Below are positions 49,659 to 63,254 of a stretch of 64,000 bases of DNA, in pieces (position 1 is the first letter of the stretch; the number at the start of each line of letters is the position of its first letter). The stretch is taken from contig CAUJIN010000032.1 of NCBI GenBank assembly GCA_963205495.1, positions 1 through 64,000 on the forward strand, written 5' to 3'. This DNA is from Pseudomonadota bacterium. Lineage in GTDB: Bacteria; Pseudomonadota; Gammaproteobacteria; Xanthomonadales; Xanthomonadaceae. The position numbers and the translations under genes are program-made. The notes under the pieces were generated by a model. The model worked only from the letters and a program-made list of their open reading frames with translations. It had not been told where the DNA came from and searched no databases.

Positions 49659-50228
49659 ATGCGCCCGTTGCTCCTCGGTCTCGCCCTGCTGGCCTGCGCC
49701 AGCGCGACCCACGCCGAACCGCTCAGCTACGACTACGTCTATCTCAGCCATCAGGAAACCGAGACCGACACCTCGATGGGGCGCGCCGGCAGCGATGTGT
49801 TCGGCATGCACTATGAGCTGGGGAAACACCTGCACGTGTTCGGTTCCCTCGGAGACGCCGGCGCTTACGGAAATCCGCTCTGGAAGAACAGCCGCGCGCT
49901 GCGCTACGGCCTGGCCGGACGCCATCTGTTCGGAGAAGACACCCTGTTCGCCTTCAAGGTCGCCGCGATCCGGGCGCGCTTCGACCGTCCCGGCGGCCAG
50001 ACCGTCAAGGACAACGGCTACAGCCTGATCCTGGAAGTGCGCCACCGCTTCACCCCGTGGATGGAAGGAATCGCCAGCGCCTCGCGCAGCGACGTACTGG
50101 GCTGGAAGACCACAGAGTACGTCGCAGGCCCGATGTTCCACGTCGGCAAGTACGTGGCCATGGGAACCCTGTACCGCCACATGGAGGGGCACTCGGGCCT
50201 CGAAGCCACGGTGCGCTGGTACTACTGA
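49659..50228 (+). CDS. predicted outer-membrane beta-barrel protein
   Basis: A 189-residue exported protein, signal peptide to about residue 19 (SATHAEP), then alternating amphipathic strands (YDYVYLSHQETE, DVFGMHYELGKHLHVFGSLGDAG, FAFKVAAIRARFD, GYSLILEVRHRFTPWM, GLEATVRWYY), ending on an aromatic residue as many outer-membrane barrels do. No named family recognised. The ATG at 49659 gives a full signal peptide. It is oppositely oriented and inserted between era and recO, breaking a normally continuous cluster. Confidence 0.65.
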   Translation: MRPLLLGLALLACASATHAEPLSYDYVYLSHQETETDTSMGRAGSDVFGMHYELGKHLHVFGSLGDAGAYGNPLWKNSRALRYGLAGRHLFGEDTLFAFKVAAIRARFDRPGGQTVKDNGYSLILEVRHRFTPWMEGIASASRSDVLGWKTTEYVAGPMFHVGKYVAMGTLYRHMEGHSGLEATVRWYY

Positions 50229-50284
50229 CCGGAGACCGTCGCAGCGCGCAATTTCGCGCGATGCGGAAAGAACGCACGCTGCCG

Positions 50285-51178
50285 CTATTCGTAACCGAAT
50301 CCGCGCAAGCCGGCTTCGTTGTCCGACCAGGCCTCGCGCACCTTGCACCACATCTCCAGGAACACCTTGCGCTCGAACTGCTGCTCGATGGCGATGCGGG
50401 CGGCCTGTCCGATGGAGCGCATCCGGCTGCCGCCGGCACCGATGACGATGGCCTTTTGCCCGGGTCGCTCGACGTAGACGGTGGCCGCGATCCGCAGCAG
50501 CCGCCCCTCTTCCTTGTAGCTGTCGATCGCAACGGTGGTGGCATAGGGCAGTTCGGCTCCGAGCTGGCGCATCAGCTGCTCGCGGATCAGCTCGGTGACC
50601 AGAAACCGCTCGCTGCGATCGGTGACCTCGTCTTCGCCGAACAGCGGCTCGGAGGGTGGCAGCAGCGCCAGCAGACCGCGGCGCAGATCCTCCAGACCCA
50701 CGCCCCGCTCGGCGGAAACCGGGAACACGGCGGCAAAGTCGCGCCCTTCGGTCACCCGCGCGAGGAAGGGCAAAAGCTCGGACTTGTCGCGGATGCGATC
50801 GACCTTGTTGAGGATCAGCACGCGCACAAGCCCGCTGGACGCCAGTGCGGCAAAGGCGGCTTCGTCTTCCTCGCGCCACTGGCCGGCCTCTATCACCAGT
50901 GCACCCAGGTGCACGTCCGCAAGCGACCCGCGCGCGGCACGATTCATGTAGCGGTTGATCGCTTTCTTGCCGTCCGAATGCAGGCCTGGCGTGTCCACCC
51001 AGACGATCTGCCCGTCCTCGCGGGTGTCGATCCCGAGAATGCGGTGGCGTGTAGTCTGGGACTTGGGCGAAACGATGCTGACCCTGTAGCCGACCATGCG
51101 GTTGACGAGGGTCGATTTGCCGACGTTGGGGCGGCCGATGACCGCGACCAGGCCTGCGTGGAATCCGGATTCACTCAC
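50285..51178 (-). CDS. era: ribosome assembly GTPase Era
   Basis: GTPase with a KH domain that binds the 3' end of 16S rRNA in 30S maturation. The 297 residues show [13 protein letters not shown] (G1, about 14-26), [10 protein letters not shown] (G3), NKVD (G4), and a C-terminal KH domain ([27 protein letters not shown]). Length is normal (about 300). The start is GTG at 51178 with an AGAGGC site. It follows rnc by 69 bp in the lepA-lepB-DUF4845-rnc-era order. Confidence 0.96.
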   Translation of the reverse strand: MSESGFHAGLVAVIGRPNVGKSTLVNRMVGYRVSIVSPKSQTTRHRILGIDTREDGQIVWVDTPGLHSDGKKAINRYMNRAARGSLADVHLGALVIEAGQWREEDEAAFAALASSGLVRVLILNKVDRIRDKSELLPFLARVTEGRDFAAVFPVSAERGVGLEDLRRGLLALLPPSEPLFGEDEVTDRSERFLVTELIREQLMRQLGAELPYATTVAIDSYKEEGRLLRIAATVYVERPGQKAIVIGAGGSRMRSIGQAARIAIEQQFERKVFLEMWCKVREAWSDNEAGLRGFGYE

Positions 51179-51247
51179 GGTTTGCCTCTGGGCATCGCAA
51201 AGAAAGAAGACGCCTGCAGCGGCAGGCAGCGGGGAAGTCCATCGTCC

Positions 51248-51913
51248 TCAGCCGGAAATCCGTTCGAGCATGCGGGCGGCCGCGCCCTGTTCCGCCTGAC
51301 GACGAGAACTGCCCTCGGCCACGGTTTCCAGCGCAGGCGTAGCCAGACGGCAGAGCACCTCGAAGACCTTGTCATGCTCCTCTCCGCGCGCATCCAGCAG
51401 CACGTATTCTGGCAGCGGCAGGGCGCGCGCCTGCAGCCATTCCTGCAGGCGGGTCTTGGCGTCCTTTTCGGTGCCGGAAGCGGTAAGGGAGTCGAAACGC
51501 GAGGAGAACCAGCCCAGCACGGTCTTGCGGCAGGTCTCGAAACCGGCGTCCATGTGGATTGCGCCGATCAGGGCTTCCAGCGCATCGGCCAGGATCGAAT
51601 CGCGCCGGAAGCCTCCGCTCTTGAGTTCGCCCGGCCCCAGTTCGAGCTGCTCGCCCAGCGCAAGCTCGCGCGCGATGCCGGCGAGCGAAGCCTCGCACAC
51701 GAGCTGGGCGCGGGCGCGGGTCAGCCAGCCTTCGTCAGCGGTCGGATGCCGAAGATACAGCGCCTCGGCCACGATCACGTTGACGAGGCCATCGCCGAGA
51801 AACTCCAGTCGCTCGTTGTTGCGCCCGCTGGCGCTGCGGTGGGTCAGGGCCCGCTTGCGCAGCGCCGGGTCGGAAAAGACGTGGCCGATGCGGTCAGTCA
51901 ACGCTGCCGGCAC
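51248..51913 (-). CDS. rnc: ribonuclease III
   Basis: Double-strand-specific RNase that processes rRNA and many mRNAs. The 221 residues show the catalytic motif [21 protein letters not shown] (about 33-53, with the conserved E and D), a second acidic cluster [14 protein letters not shown], and a C-terminal dsRNA-binding domain ([21 protein letters not shown]...). The GTG start overlaps the DUF4845 gene by 20 bases, implying coupled translation. Length is normal (226 in E. coli). Confidence 0.96.
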   Translation of the reverse strand: MPAALTDRIGHVFSDPALRKRALTHRSASGRNNERLEFLGDGLVNVIVAEALYLRHPTADEGWLTRARAQLVCEASLAGIARELALGEQLELGPGELKSGGFRRDSILADALEALIGAIHMDAGFETCRKTVLGWFSSRFDSLTASGTEKDAKTRLQEWLQARALPLPEYVLLDARGEEHDKVFEVLCRLATPALETVAEGSSRRQAEQGAAARMLERISG

Positions 51914-52274
51914 CCAGCTCGACGGTCTTGTCGAACACCGCCACGAAGTCGAGGTTGTACATGAGGTTGCGGCGAACCTCGTAGGCCACCTGCAGCTGGT
52001 AGCCCTCCTTGCGGGTGATCTTGACGTTCTCGGGCTTCACCGATTCGACGTAGCTGATATCAAAGCGACGGAACAAGAGAGCACGAACCTCTTCGGGCGA
52101 TTTCTGCTTGATGCCGGGCTCGGCCGCCAGGCCGTTCATGTCGGTCACCACCGAGTTGTATTCGGTGTAGACCGGAAACAGCTTCATGCCGATGTAGATG
52201 AAAAATCCGACCACCGCGAGCACGATCAGGAAGCTCGTCAGGGTCAGGCCGTTCTGGGTCGAGATGCGCTTCAT
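51894..52274 (-). CDS. DUF4845 family membrane-anchored protein
   Basis: A 126-residue protein with one N-terminal transmembrane helix ([28 protein letters not shown], about 9-36) and a small extracytoplasmic domain. It occurs between lepB and rnc in many gammaproteobacteria and betaproteobacteria; its function is unknown. The first residues (QNGLTLTSF) resemble a pilin-like N-terminus. It overlaps rnc by 20 bases and is 65 bp after lepB on the reverse strand. Confidence 0.85.
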   Translation of the reverse strand: MKRISTQNGLTLTSFLIVLAVVGFFIYIGMKLFPVYTEYNSVVTDMNGLAAEPGIKQKSPEEVRALLFRRFDISYVESVKPENVKITRKEGYQLQVAYEVRRNLMYNLDFVAVFDKTVELGAGSVD

Positions 52275-52339
52275 GCAGTTCCCCGCAGCGTGTGGAAGAG
52301 TTCGGGATCATTCGCCGCTCGGCAGCGCCGACGGCGCGC

Positions 52340-53122
52340 CTAGTGTATGACGGTTCCGATGCGGGAAAAATCGGAACCGCCGTTCCTGCCGTCCCAGTTC
52401 ATCCAGATGAAGAAGGCGCGGCCGACGAGGTTCTTCTCGGGCACGAAGCCCCAGTAGCGGCTGTCCTCGCTGTTGTCGCGGTTGTCGCCCATGACGAAAT
52501 AGTGGCCTTCGGGCACGGTCCAGGAACCTTCGCCGAGGGAGCCGCGCTGAATCCGCGGGTCGACCAGGATCGAGTGCTTGACCTCCCCCAGTTGCTCGAT
52601 GAGGTGCTCGGCGCCGGTCATCTCGCGCCCGGAGCCCACGCCCGCGTAGGAGCCTTCCGGCGCGGCTGCGACGACCTGCCCGTTCACCTTGAGCACCTTG
52701 TTGCGGTACTCCACCACGTCGCCGGGGAGCCCGACGACGCGCTTGATGTAGTCCTGCGTGGTGTCGCGTGGATAGCGGAACACCACCACGTCACCGCGCT
52801 CGGGTTCGCCGATCGGGAGAATCTTGGTGTCGGTAACGGGCAGGCGGATGCCGTAGCCGAACTTGTTGACCAGGATGAAGTCGCCGGTGAGCAGGGTCGG
52901 CATCATCGAGTTGGAGGGGATCCGGAACGGTTCGGCCAGGAAGGACCGCAGCACCAGCACGATCAAGAGCACCGGGAAAAAGGAGCGCGCGTACTCGACC
53001 ACCAGCGGCTCCTTGCCGCCGGCCGCCTTGCGCTTGCGGCCGAAGGCCAGGTGGTCGATCAGCCAGATGACGCCGGTAAGCGCCGTGGCCAGCACCAGAA
53101 ACGCGGCAAAATTGAAGTGCAC
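52340..53122 (-). CDS. lepB: signal peptidase I
   Basis: Inner-membrane serine peptidase that cleaves signal peptides from exported proteins. The 260 residues have two N-terminal membrane segments (about 3-22 and 49-63), the catalytic Ser S72 in IPSNSMMPTL and Lys K127 in YIKRVVGLPGD, and the box MGDNRDNSEDSRYWG near the C-terminus. The start is a GTG at 53122 (MHFNF) with AAGGAA upstream. lepA lies just upstream, 27 bp, in the same operon. Confidence 0.96.
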   Translation of the reverse strand: MHFNFAAFLVLATALTGVIWLIDHLAFGRKRKAAGGKEPLVVEYARSFFPVLLIVLVLRSFLAEPFRIPSNSMMPTLLTGDFILVNKFGYGIRLPVTDTKILPIGEPERGDVVVFRYPRDTTQDYIKRVVGLPGDVVEYRNKVLKVNGQVVAAAPEGSYAGVGSGREMTGAEHLIEQLGEVKHSILVDPRIQRGSLGEGSWTVPEGHYFVMGDNRDNSEDSRYWGFVPEKNLVGRAFFIWMNWDGRNGGSDFSRIGTVIH

Positions 53123-53149
53123 GGAAGGTTCCTTGCGAAAGGGGTGTCG

Positions 53150-54943
53150 TTACTTGGAATCGGCCTGAAGCACGGCGAGGAAGGCTTCCTGCGGGATGTC
53201 GACGCGCCCCACCGACTTCATCCGCTTCTTGCCTTCCTTCTGCTTCTCCAGCAGCTTCTTCTTGCGCGAAGCGTCGCCACCGTAGCACTTGGCCAGCACG
53301 TTCTTGCGCAGCGCCTTGACCGTGGAGCGCGCGATCACCTGCGCGCCGACCGCGGCCTGGATGGCCACATCGAACATCTGGCGCGGGATCAGGTCCTTCA
53401 TCTTCTCGCAGATCTCGCGCCCGCGCCGATCGGCCTGGGCACGATGGCAGATGATCGAGAGCGCATCGACGCGATCGCCGTTGATGAGCACGTCCAGACG
53501 CACGAACGGGCCGGCCTCGAAACGCACGAAGTGGTAGTCGAGCGAGGCATAGCCGCGGCTCACCGACTTGAGCTTGTCGAAGAAATCCAGGACCACCTCG
53601 GCCATCGGCAGTTCGTAGCTGACCTGCACCTGGCTGCCCAGGTACTGGATGCCGGTCTGCATCCCGCGCTTTTCCTCGCACAGCTTGATCACGTTGCCGA
53701 CGTAATCGGGCGGGGTGAGGATGTTCGCCAGGATGATCGGCTCGCGGATCTCGGCGATCTTCGTGGCCGGAGGCAGGCGCGCCGGGTTGTCCAGTTCGGA
53801 AACCGCGCCTTCCGTGTCCACCAGTTCATAAACCACGGTCGGCGCGGTGGTGATGAGGTTGAGGTCGTACTCGCGCTCCAGCCGTTCCTGCACGATTTCC
53901 ATGTGCAGCATCCCGAGGAAGCCGCAGCGGAAGCCGAAGCCCATCGCCTCCGAGCTTTCCGGCTCGAAGCGCAGCGCCGCGTCGTTGAGGCGCAGCTTCT
54001 CCAGCGCCTCGCGCAGCGCCGGATAGTCGTCCGCGTCCACCGGAAACAGGCCCGCGAACACGCGCGGCTGCATTTCCTGGAAGCCGGGGAGCGGTCCGGG
54101 CGCAGGTGCCGCCGCCAGCGTCAGGGTGTCGCCGACCGGGGCGCCATGCACATCCTTGATGCTGGCCGTCATCCAGCCCACTTCGCCCGCGCCAAGCACG
54201 GGGTTGACCTTGCGCTTGGGCGTGAACACGCCGACCGAATCGACCTGGTGCACCCGTCCGGTGCTCATCACCAGAATCTTGTCGCCGGCACGGATCTCGC
54301 CCTGCATCACCCGCACCAGCGAGACCACGCCCAGATAGTTGTCGAACCAGGAATCGACGATCAGCGCCTGCAGCCGGTCGGTGTCGCGCGGCTTGGGCGG
54401 CGGGATGCGCTGCACGATGGCCTCCAGCACGGCGCGCACGTTGAGGCCGGTCTTGGCGCTCACCTCCACCGCGTCGTCGGCCTCGATGCCGATCACCGCC
54501 TCGATTTCCTCGCGCACCCGTGCCGGATCGGCCGTGGGCAGGTCGATCTTGTTGAGCACCGGAATCACTTCCAGCCCCATCTCCACCGCGGTGTAGCAGT
54601 TGGCGACCGACTGCGCCTCCACTCCTTGCGCTGCGTCGACCACCAGCAGCGCGCCCTCGCAGGCGGCGAGCGAGCGGCTTACCTCGTAGGAGAAATCGAC
54701 GTGGCCGGGGGTGTCGATGAAATTGAGCTGGTACACCGTGCCGTCCAGCGCCGTGTACGGCAGCGATACCGACTTGGCCTTGATGGTGATGCCGCGCTCG
54801 CGCTCGATCGGATTGGAGTCGAGCACCTGCGCCTCCATCTCGCGCTCGGTCAGGCCTTCGCAGAGCTGGATGATGCGGTCGGCCAGGGTCGACTTGCCGT
54901 GGTCGACGTGCGCGATGATGGAAAAGTTGCGGATGTGCTGCAT
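53150..54943 (-). CDS. lepA: elongation factor 4 (LepA)
   Basis: Ribosomal back-translocation/biogenesis GTPase. The 597 residues start [20 protein letters not shown] (G1), with [12 protein letters not shown] (G3), NKIDLP (G4) and the long C-terminal LepA-specific domain ending [12 protein letters not shown]. Length is as in E. coli (599). The ATG at 54943 is chosen for family agreement; the frame back to 55099 would add an unrelated basic stretch. It is the first gene of lepA-lepB-DUF4845-rnc-era. Confidence 0.96.
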   Translation of the reverse strand: MQHIRNFSIIAHVDHGKSTLADRIIQLCEGLTEREMEAQVLDSNPIERERGITIKAKSVSLPYTALDGTVYQLNFIDTPGHVDFSYEVSRSLAACEGALLVVDAAQGVEAQSVANCYTAVEMGLEVIPVLNKIDLPTADPARVREEIEAVIGIEADDAVEVSAKTGLNVRAVLEAIVQRIPPPKPRDTDRLQALIVDSWFDNYLGVVSLVRVMQGEIRAGDKILVMSTGRVHQVDSVGVFTPKRKVNPVLGAGEVGWMTASIKDVHGAPVGDTLTLAAAPAPGPLPGFQEMQPRVFAGLFPVDADDYPALREALEKLRLNDAALRFEPESSEAMGFGFRCGFLGMLHMEIVQERLEREYDLNLITTAPTVVYELVDTEGAVSELDNPARLPPATKIAEIREPIILANILTPPDYVGNVIKLCEEKRGMQTGIQYLGSQVQVSYELPMAEVVLDFFDKLKSVSRGYASLDYHFVRFEAGPFVRLDVLINGDRVDALSIICHRAQADRRGREICEKMKDLIPRQMFDVAIQAAVGAQVIARSTVKALRKNVLAKCYGGDASRKKKLLEKQKEGKKRMKSVGRVDIPQEAFLAVLQADSK

Positions 54944-55119
54944 GGAGTGTCCGTGCGGGAGCCGGGAAGGCCCGGGCATGAAACGGGGAATTATGCCACG
55001 AGACGCGCCCATGCCGGCGCGCGGGTCCGCACGACATGGCGCAGTCGGGCGGATGCCCGTTCCGGAAAGGCGCGCCTGCCCCGCGGTAGACTGAAGCACG
55101 GTTTCGCAGGGAGAGTCGG

Positions 55120-55350
55120 ATGCGCGATTTCCGGGACGATCACGGCAGGCGCTGGCAGGCGGCCCTGCTGGATGCCTCCTGCGGCAGCGTCCACCTCGTG
55201 TTCAGTCCGCTGGCAGGTGCGCAGTTGCGCCGCTGCCCGAGCGATGCCGGAAGCCTTGCCGAGGCGATGGAGTGGCTTGATGCGCTCGACGACCAGAGCC
55301 TGCGCGCGCTGCTGGATTCCGCAGCAGACTGGGACCCGGCGAAGAACTGA
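55120..55350 (+). CDS. small 76-residue protein, function unknown
   Basis: [22 protein letters not shown] at the start, then [15 protein letters not shown] and a helical C-terminus ([24 protein letters not shown]). There is no signal peptide. The ATG has a good CAGGGAGAG site. The short, well-formed protein divergent from lepA looks genuine, and it converges on lipA 81 bp away. I recall similar small proteins in Xanthomonadales but cannot name a function. Confidence 0.6.
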   Translation: MRDFRDDHGRRWQAALLDASCGSVHLVFSPLAGAQLRRCPSDAGSLAEAMEWLDALDDQSLRALLDSAADWDPAKN

Positions 55351-55431
55351 CGATTTCCTCGCTCTGACGCGATTCCAGCACCCGCCCTCGGATTCTTCCG
55401 TACAGGCCGGAAATCACCGGCAGTCTCCAGA

Positions 55432-56481
55432 TCAGCAGCGCAACGACTGCATCGTCACCGCGGATTCACGGATCGCCTCCAGCACCGCCTCCTTGCCCAG
55501 GCCCACGTTGTCCTGCTCGAGCACGCGCTCGGCACGGTAGCTGGAGCGAACCAGCGGGCCGGAAACGGCCTCCAGAAAGCCCTTGGACAGCGCCAGATCG
55601 CGGTATTCGGAGAACTGCTCCGGACTGACGAAGCGTTCCACCGGCAGGTGGTTCCTGGTCGGGCGCATGTATTGGCCCATCGTGACCACGTCCACGTTGG
55701 CCGCGCGCATGTCGTCCAGCGCCTGCTCGATTTCCTCGTCGGTCTCGCCCAGCCCCAGCATCAGGCTGGTCTTGGTGATGACCTGCGGAGCATGGCGCTT
55801 GGCAAAGGCCAGCACATCGAGGGTCTGGTCGTAGCCGGCGCGCGGATCGCGCACCGGATGGGTCAGGCGGCGCACGGTTTCCAGATTCTGCGCGAAGGTG
55901 GCAAGACCGGCGTCCAGCACCGTGGCCACGTGCGCGTGCACGCCCTGGAAGTCGGGCGTGAGCGCCTCGACCGCGGTGTTCGGCATGCGCTCATGGATGG
56001 CGCGGATGCAGGCGGCGTAGTGGCCTGCGCCGAGATCGGGGAGGTCGTCGCGATCCACCGAGGTCAGCACCACGTACTTCAGCCCCATCAGCGCCACCGC
56101 ATCGGCCACGTTGGCAGGCTCCATCGGATCGAGCCAGCCGCGCGGATTGCCGGTATTGACCGAGCAGAACTTGCAGGCGCGGGTGCAGACCGATCCCATC
56201 AGCATCAGGGTGGCGGTACCGCGCTCCCAGCATTCGGAGATGTTCGGGCACTTGGATTCGGCGCAAACCGTGGACAGGCGATGCGACTGCACGATGTCCA
56301 GGATTTCCTTGTACTTGGCACCGCTGGGCAGGCGCACGCGCAGCCAGGGCGGCTTGCGCTCGGCGTCGGGAACGGCGCTCAGCGCGTTGGGCTTGATGCC
56401 GTCGAGCACCGCGGGGGTTCCCTGCGGGCTCAGGATCTTGCTTCCCGAGGCCGGGCGCGGGGCGTTGGACGATTCGCTCAT
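55432..56481 (-). CDS. lipA: lipoyl synthase
   Basis: Radical-SAM enzyme that inserts two sulfurs into octanoyl-protein to make the lipoyl cofactor needed by pyruvate and other 2-oxoacid dehydrogenases. The 349 residues have both iron-sulfur motifs: auxiliary C73, C78, C84 ([14 protein letters not shown]) and SAM cluster C99-C103-C106 ([10 protein letters not shown]), plus the C-terminal SSYRAE serine motif. ATG at 56481; the frame to 56619 is rejected. No lipB is adjacent. It serves aceE in this window and other complexes. Confidence 0.96.
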   Translation of the reverse strand: MSESSNAPRPASGSKILSPQGTPAVLDGIKPNALSAVPDAERKPPWLRVRLPSGAKYKEILDIVQSHRLSTVCAESKCPNISECWERGTATLMLMGSVCTRACKFCSVNTGNPRGWLDPMEPANVADAVALMGLKYVVLTSVDRDDLPDLGAGHYAACIRAIHERMPNTAVEALTPDFQGVHAHVATVLDAGLATFAQNLETVRRLTHPVRDPRAGYDQTLDVLAFAKRHAPQVITKTSLMLGLGETDEEIEQALDDMRAANVDVVTMGQYMRPTRNHLPVERFVSPEQFSEYRDLALSKGFLEAVSGPLVRSSYRAERVLEQDNVGLGKEAVLEAIRESAVTMQSLRC

Positions 56482-56714
56482 GGACTGGATGGAGTTCAAG
56501 CGCGCCGAATGCGCGAGCCGGGCATTGTATCGACGCGAAGGATGCCTGGGGCAAATGGAGTCATGAAAGCGGGTGTGGAAAGCCCATCTCCAGCCCGCAT
56601 TGCGAGCTCGCTGCCGCACCGGTTCGAGGCAAACATTCCGTCGCGCACCCGTATCGGTTCAAGCCTCGGGTCATCCACGGCACTGCGGGAAAAGATCCTT
56701 CCGAACGCGCGGGA

Positions 56715-58283
<1,569 letters not shown>

Positions 58284-58310
58284 GGGATGCCGGAACAATT
58301 CTTCGTTTCA

Positions 58311-58510
58311 GGTTGTGGTTGCCGCCCATGGCGCGACGTGGCGGCAACTGGATGACCCAACCCGGCCCTCCATGGCCGGGCGTTCGGCAGGCCGCGCGGC
58401 CTTTGAATCAACGCCAGGTTGCCGTCCATGGCGCAACCTCGCGGGCTTCGGAGCGCCCGGCCCGGCCCTCCATGGCCGGGCGTTCGGCAGGCCGCGCGGC
58501 AGTGCCGCGC
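58311..58510. repeat. 100-bp tandem duplication between guaB and guaA
   Basis: Two copies at exactly 100-base offset: bases 58361-58400 and 58461-58500 are identical, while 58311-58360 and 58411-58460 are diverged. Each copy holds CCCGGCC/GGCCGGG arms (58361-58367 with 58374-58380) and two CCATGG cores. No reading frame is evident. A 10-bp inverted repeat (58486-58495 with 58513-58522) lies at the guaB end. Confidence 0.8.
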
Positions 58511-58522
58511 AAGCGGCCTGCC
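58486..58522 (-). terminator. hairpin just after guaB
   Basis: GGCAGGCCGC and GCGGCCTGCC pair over a 17-base loop that itself holds GCGGC/GCCGC, directly past the guaB stop. No clear T-tract. It may stop or slow transcription between guaB and guaA. Confidence 0.4.
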
Positions 58523-61159
<2,637 letters not shown>

Positions 61160-62269
61160 TCACGCGGAATCCCGGGTCCGCGGCGGCTGGCGGGCCAACT
61201 CGACGAACAGGGCCTCGTAATCGCGGTGCATGCGTTCGCGACTGTGGTGCTCCAGCGCAGTCCGGCGCGCACGCGCGGCCAGTGCGGCGGCACGACTGGA
61301 ATCGCGCAGCAGATCTTCCAGCGCACTGGCGAGTGCCTCCGGATCGGATTCGGGCACGAGTACGCCGTTGACGCCATCCTCGATGACTTCCCGCACGCCG
61401 GGCACGGCGCTGCCGACCACGGCGCAGCCGGCCGCCATGCCTTCCAGCAAGGCCAGCGGCATGCCCTCGTAATGGGTGCTCAGGACGCAAACCTGATGTT
61501 GCATCAGGCGCTGCGGCACATCGCGCACCACGCCCGGGAATTCGACCTGGTCGGCCACACCGAGCTGCCCGGCAAGCCGCTCCAGCGGCGCGCGGTGCAG
61601 GTCCTTGCCGCCTCCTGCCAACTGCAGCGGCACCCGCAGCCCGTGCTGGCGCAGCAGCGCGAGGGCGTGCAGCAGGGTGGCGTGATCCTTCTGTTTGGAA
61701 AAGCGCGCCACCATCACGATGCCGGGCACCCGGTCACGCCAGGGGTGCGCGTCGGCTTCGGTGAAGGGCTCCAGGCGGATGCCGTTGGGAATGGCGACGG
61801 TGCGTTCGGGCGGCATGCCCATTTCGAGCAGAGCCAGCCGCACGCCTTCGGAGCAGCCGACGATGCGGTCGGTGCGCCGTGCCAGCCAGCGCGACTGGAG
61901 CAGGCGCCAGCGGGTGTAGCGCTCGCGGGTGTTGTGTTCGACGTGGACCAGATGCGGCACCTTGGCCAGCAGCCCGGCGTAGCGCCCCCAAAGGTGCTCG
62001 CTGAAGCCGTGCGCGACCAGTACGTCGGGGCGGAACTGGCGGCACAGCCGCACCAGTGCAAGGATCGTGGCTGCGTGGCTCCAGCCGGGAACAACGGCCA
62101 TGGGCACGCCATCGCGCTGCAGTTCCTCCAGCCGTGCCGCAGGCGTCTGGCGTTTGCGGCGCAGCACCAGCAGCGGCTCGATGGCATCGCTGTCCCGTGC
62201 CGCCCGGACAAGCTGGACCGCGACCTGGGTCGCGCCGCCGGAAAACCCCCCGGTGACGAAGTGCAGCAC
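61160..62269 (-). CDS. GT4-family glycosyltransferase
   Basis: A 369-residue retaining glycosyltransferase of family 4 (two Rossmann domains). N-terminal VLHFVTGGFSGGATQVAVQLV, donor-binding IPNGIRLEPF in the middle, LLHALALLRQHGL and the C-terminal STHYEGMPLALLEGMAAGCAVVGS acceptor/donor motif (E-x7-E type) are seen. It would transfer a sugar onto a lipid or polysaccharide precursor. The start is uncertain: GTG at 62269 gives VLHFVTGG, the family N-terminus, but no clear ribosome-binding site; the frame upstream overlaps folD and is rejected. It ends 84 bp from galE. Confidence 0.85.
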   Translation of the reverse strand: MLHFVTGGFSGGATQVAVQLVRAARDSDAIEPLLVLRRKRQTPAARLEELQRDGVPMAVVPGWSHAATILALVRLCRQFRPDVLVAHGFSEHLWGRYAGLLAKVPHLVHVEHNTRERYTRWRLLQSRWLARRTDRIVGCSEGVRLALLEMGMPPERTVAIPNGIRLEPFTEADAHPWRDRVPGIVMVARFSKQKDHATLLHALALLRQHGLRVPLQLAGGGKDLHRAPLERLAGQLGVADQVEFPGVVRDVPQRLMQHQVCVLSTHYEGMPLALLEGMAAGCAVVGSAVPGVREVIEDGVNGVLVPESDPEALASALEDLLRDSSRAAALAARARRTALEHHSRERMHRDYEALFVELARQPPRTRDSA

Positions 62270-62322
62270 CCGGATGCGGCGCTGCGAGCCGCCATCAGGC
62301 GCAGCGTGCCGTGAAGGCGCGG

Positions 62323-63180
62323 TCAATCGGAAGCCTCGGCCGCCAGCAGGGTGTTCTGCATCAGCGTGGCCACGGTCATCGGCCCTACTCCGCCCGGCAC
62401 GGGCGTGATCCAGCTGGCGCGTGCGGCGGCGGCCTCGAAGCCCACGTCGCCGCACAGCGAGCCGTCTTCCAATCGGTTGATGCCCACGTCGATGACCACC
62501 GCACCCGGCTTGATCCATTCGCCCGGCACCAGCCCCGGACGCCCGACGGCCACGACCACGATGTCGGCCTCACTGATGTGGCGGCACAGGGTTTCGCGCG
62601 GGGTGAAACGATGGCAGCTCGTGGTGGTGCAGCCGGCAATGAGCAACTCCAGCGCCATCGGCCGCCCGACGTGGTTGGAAACACCCACGACCACCGCCTC
62701 GCGCCCGCGCACCGGGCGGTCGGTGTGCGCCAGCAGCGTGAGGATGCCGCGCGGCGTGCAGGGGCGAAGACCGGGCTGGCGCAGCGCCAGACGGCCTACG
62801 TTGGCGGCGTGGAAGCCGTCCACGTCCTTGTCCGGGTCGATGCGGTTGATCAGCGCGGTGCTGTCGATGTGCGCCGGCAGCGGCAGCTGCACCAGGATGC
62901 CGTGCACCGTCGGATCGGCATTGAGACGGTCGATCAGTCCGTAGAGTTCGGCCTCGGAAGTGGAGGCTGGAAGGTCGAAGTCGAACGAGGCAAAACCCAC
63001 GCGATCGCAGGCGCGCCGCTTGTTGCGAACGTAGACCGCCGAGGCCGGATCGGCCCCGACCAGTACCACCGCGAGTCCCGGCGCGGGAAGCCCGGTCCGG
63101 TTTCGTACGGCCACCTTGGCGGCGATGTCGTCGAGAAGTTGATCGGCAATCGCCTTGCCATCGAGTATGCGTGCGGTCAT
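62323..63180 (-). CDS. folD: bifunctional methylenetetrahydrofolate dehydrogenase/cyclohydrolase
   Basis: Interconverts one-carbon folates (5,10-methylene-, methenyl- and 10-formyl-THF) with NADP. The 285 residues show [17 protein letters not shown] near 48 (Lys catalytic), [13 protein letters not shown] near 95, [11 protein letters not shown], and NAD(P)-binding [17 protein letters not shown], then [15 protein letters not shown] at the C-terminus. Length is normal (288). ATG at 63180. It lies between der and the glycosyltransferase on the reverse strand. Confidence 0.96.
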   Translation of the reverse strand: MTARILDGKAIADQLLDDIAAKVAVRNRTGLPAPGLAVVLVGADPASAVYVRNKRRACDRVGFASFDFDLPASTSEAELYGLIDRLNADPTVHGILVQLPLPAHIDSTALINRIDPDKDVDGFHAANVGRLALRQPGLRPCTPRGILTLLAHTDRPVRGREAVVVGVSNHVGRPMALELLIAGCTTTSCHRFTPRETLCRHISEADIVVVAVGRPGLVPGEWIKPGAVVIDVGINRLEDGSLCGDVGFEAAAARASWITPVPGGVGPMTVATLMQNTLLAAEASD

Positions 63181-63254
63181 CGATGCAGCCGTTGGAAGCG
63201 GAGCGCAATTATCACCGATGCGCGCCACCGGACCCAGCCGGTTCGGCGCGCGGA

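Noticed and set aside
58311..58510. CRISPR-like array
   Set aside because: Only two units of a 100-bp tandem duplication with no unique spacers and no cas genes nearby.
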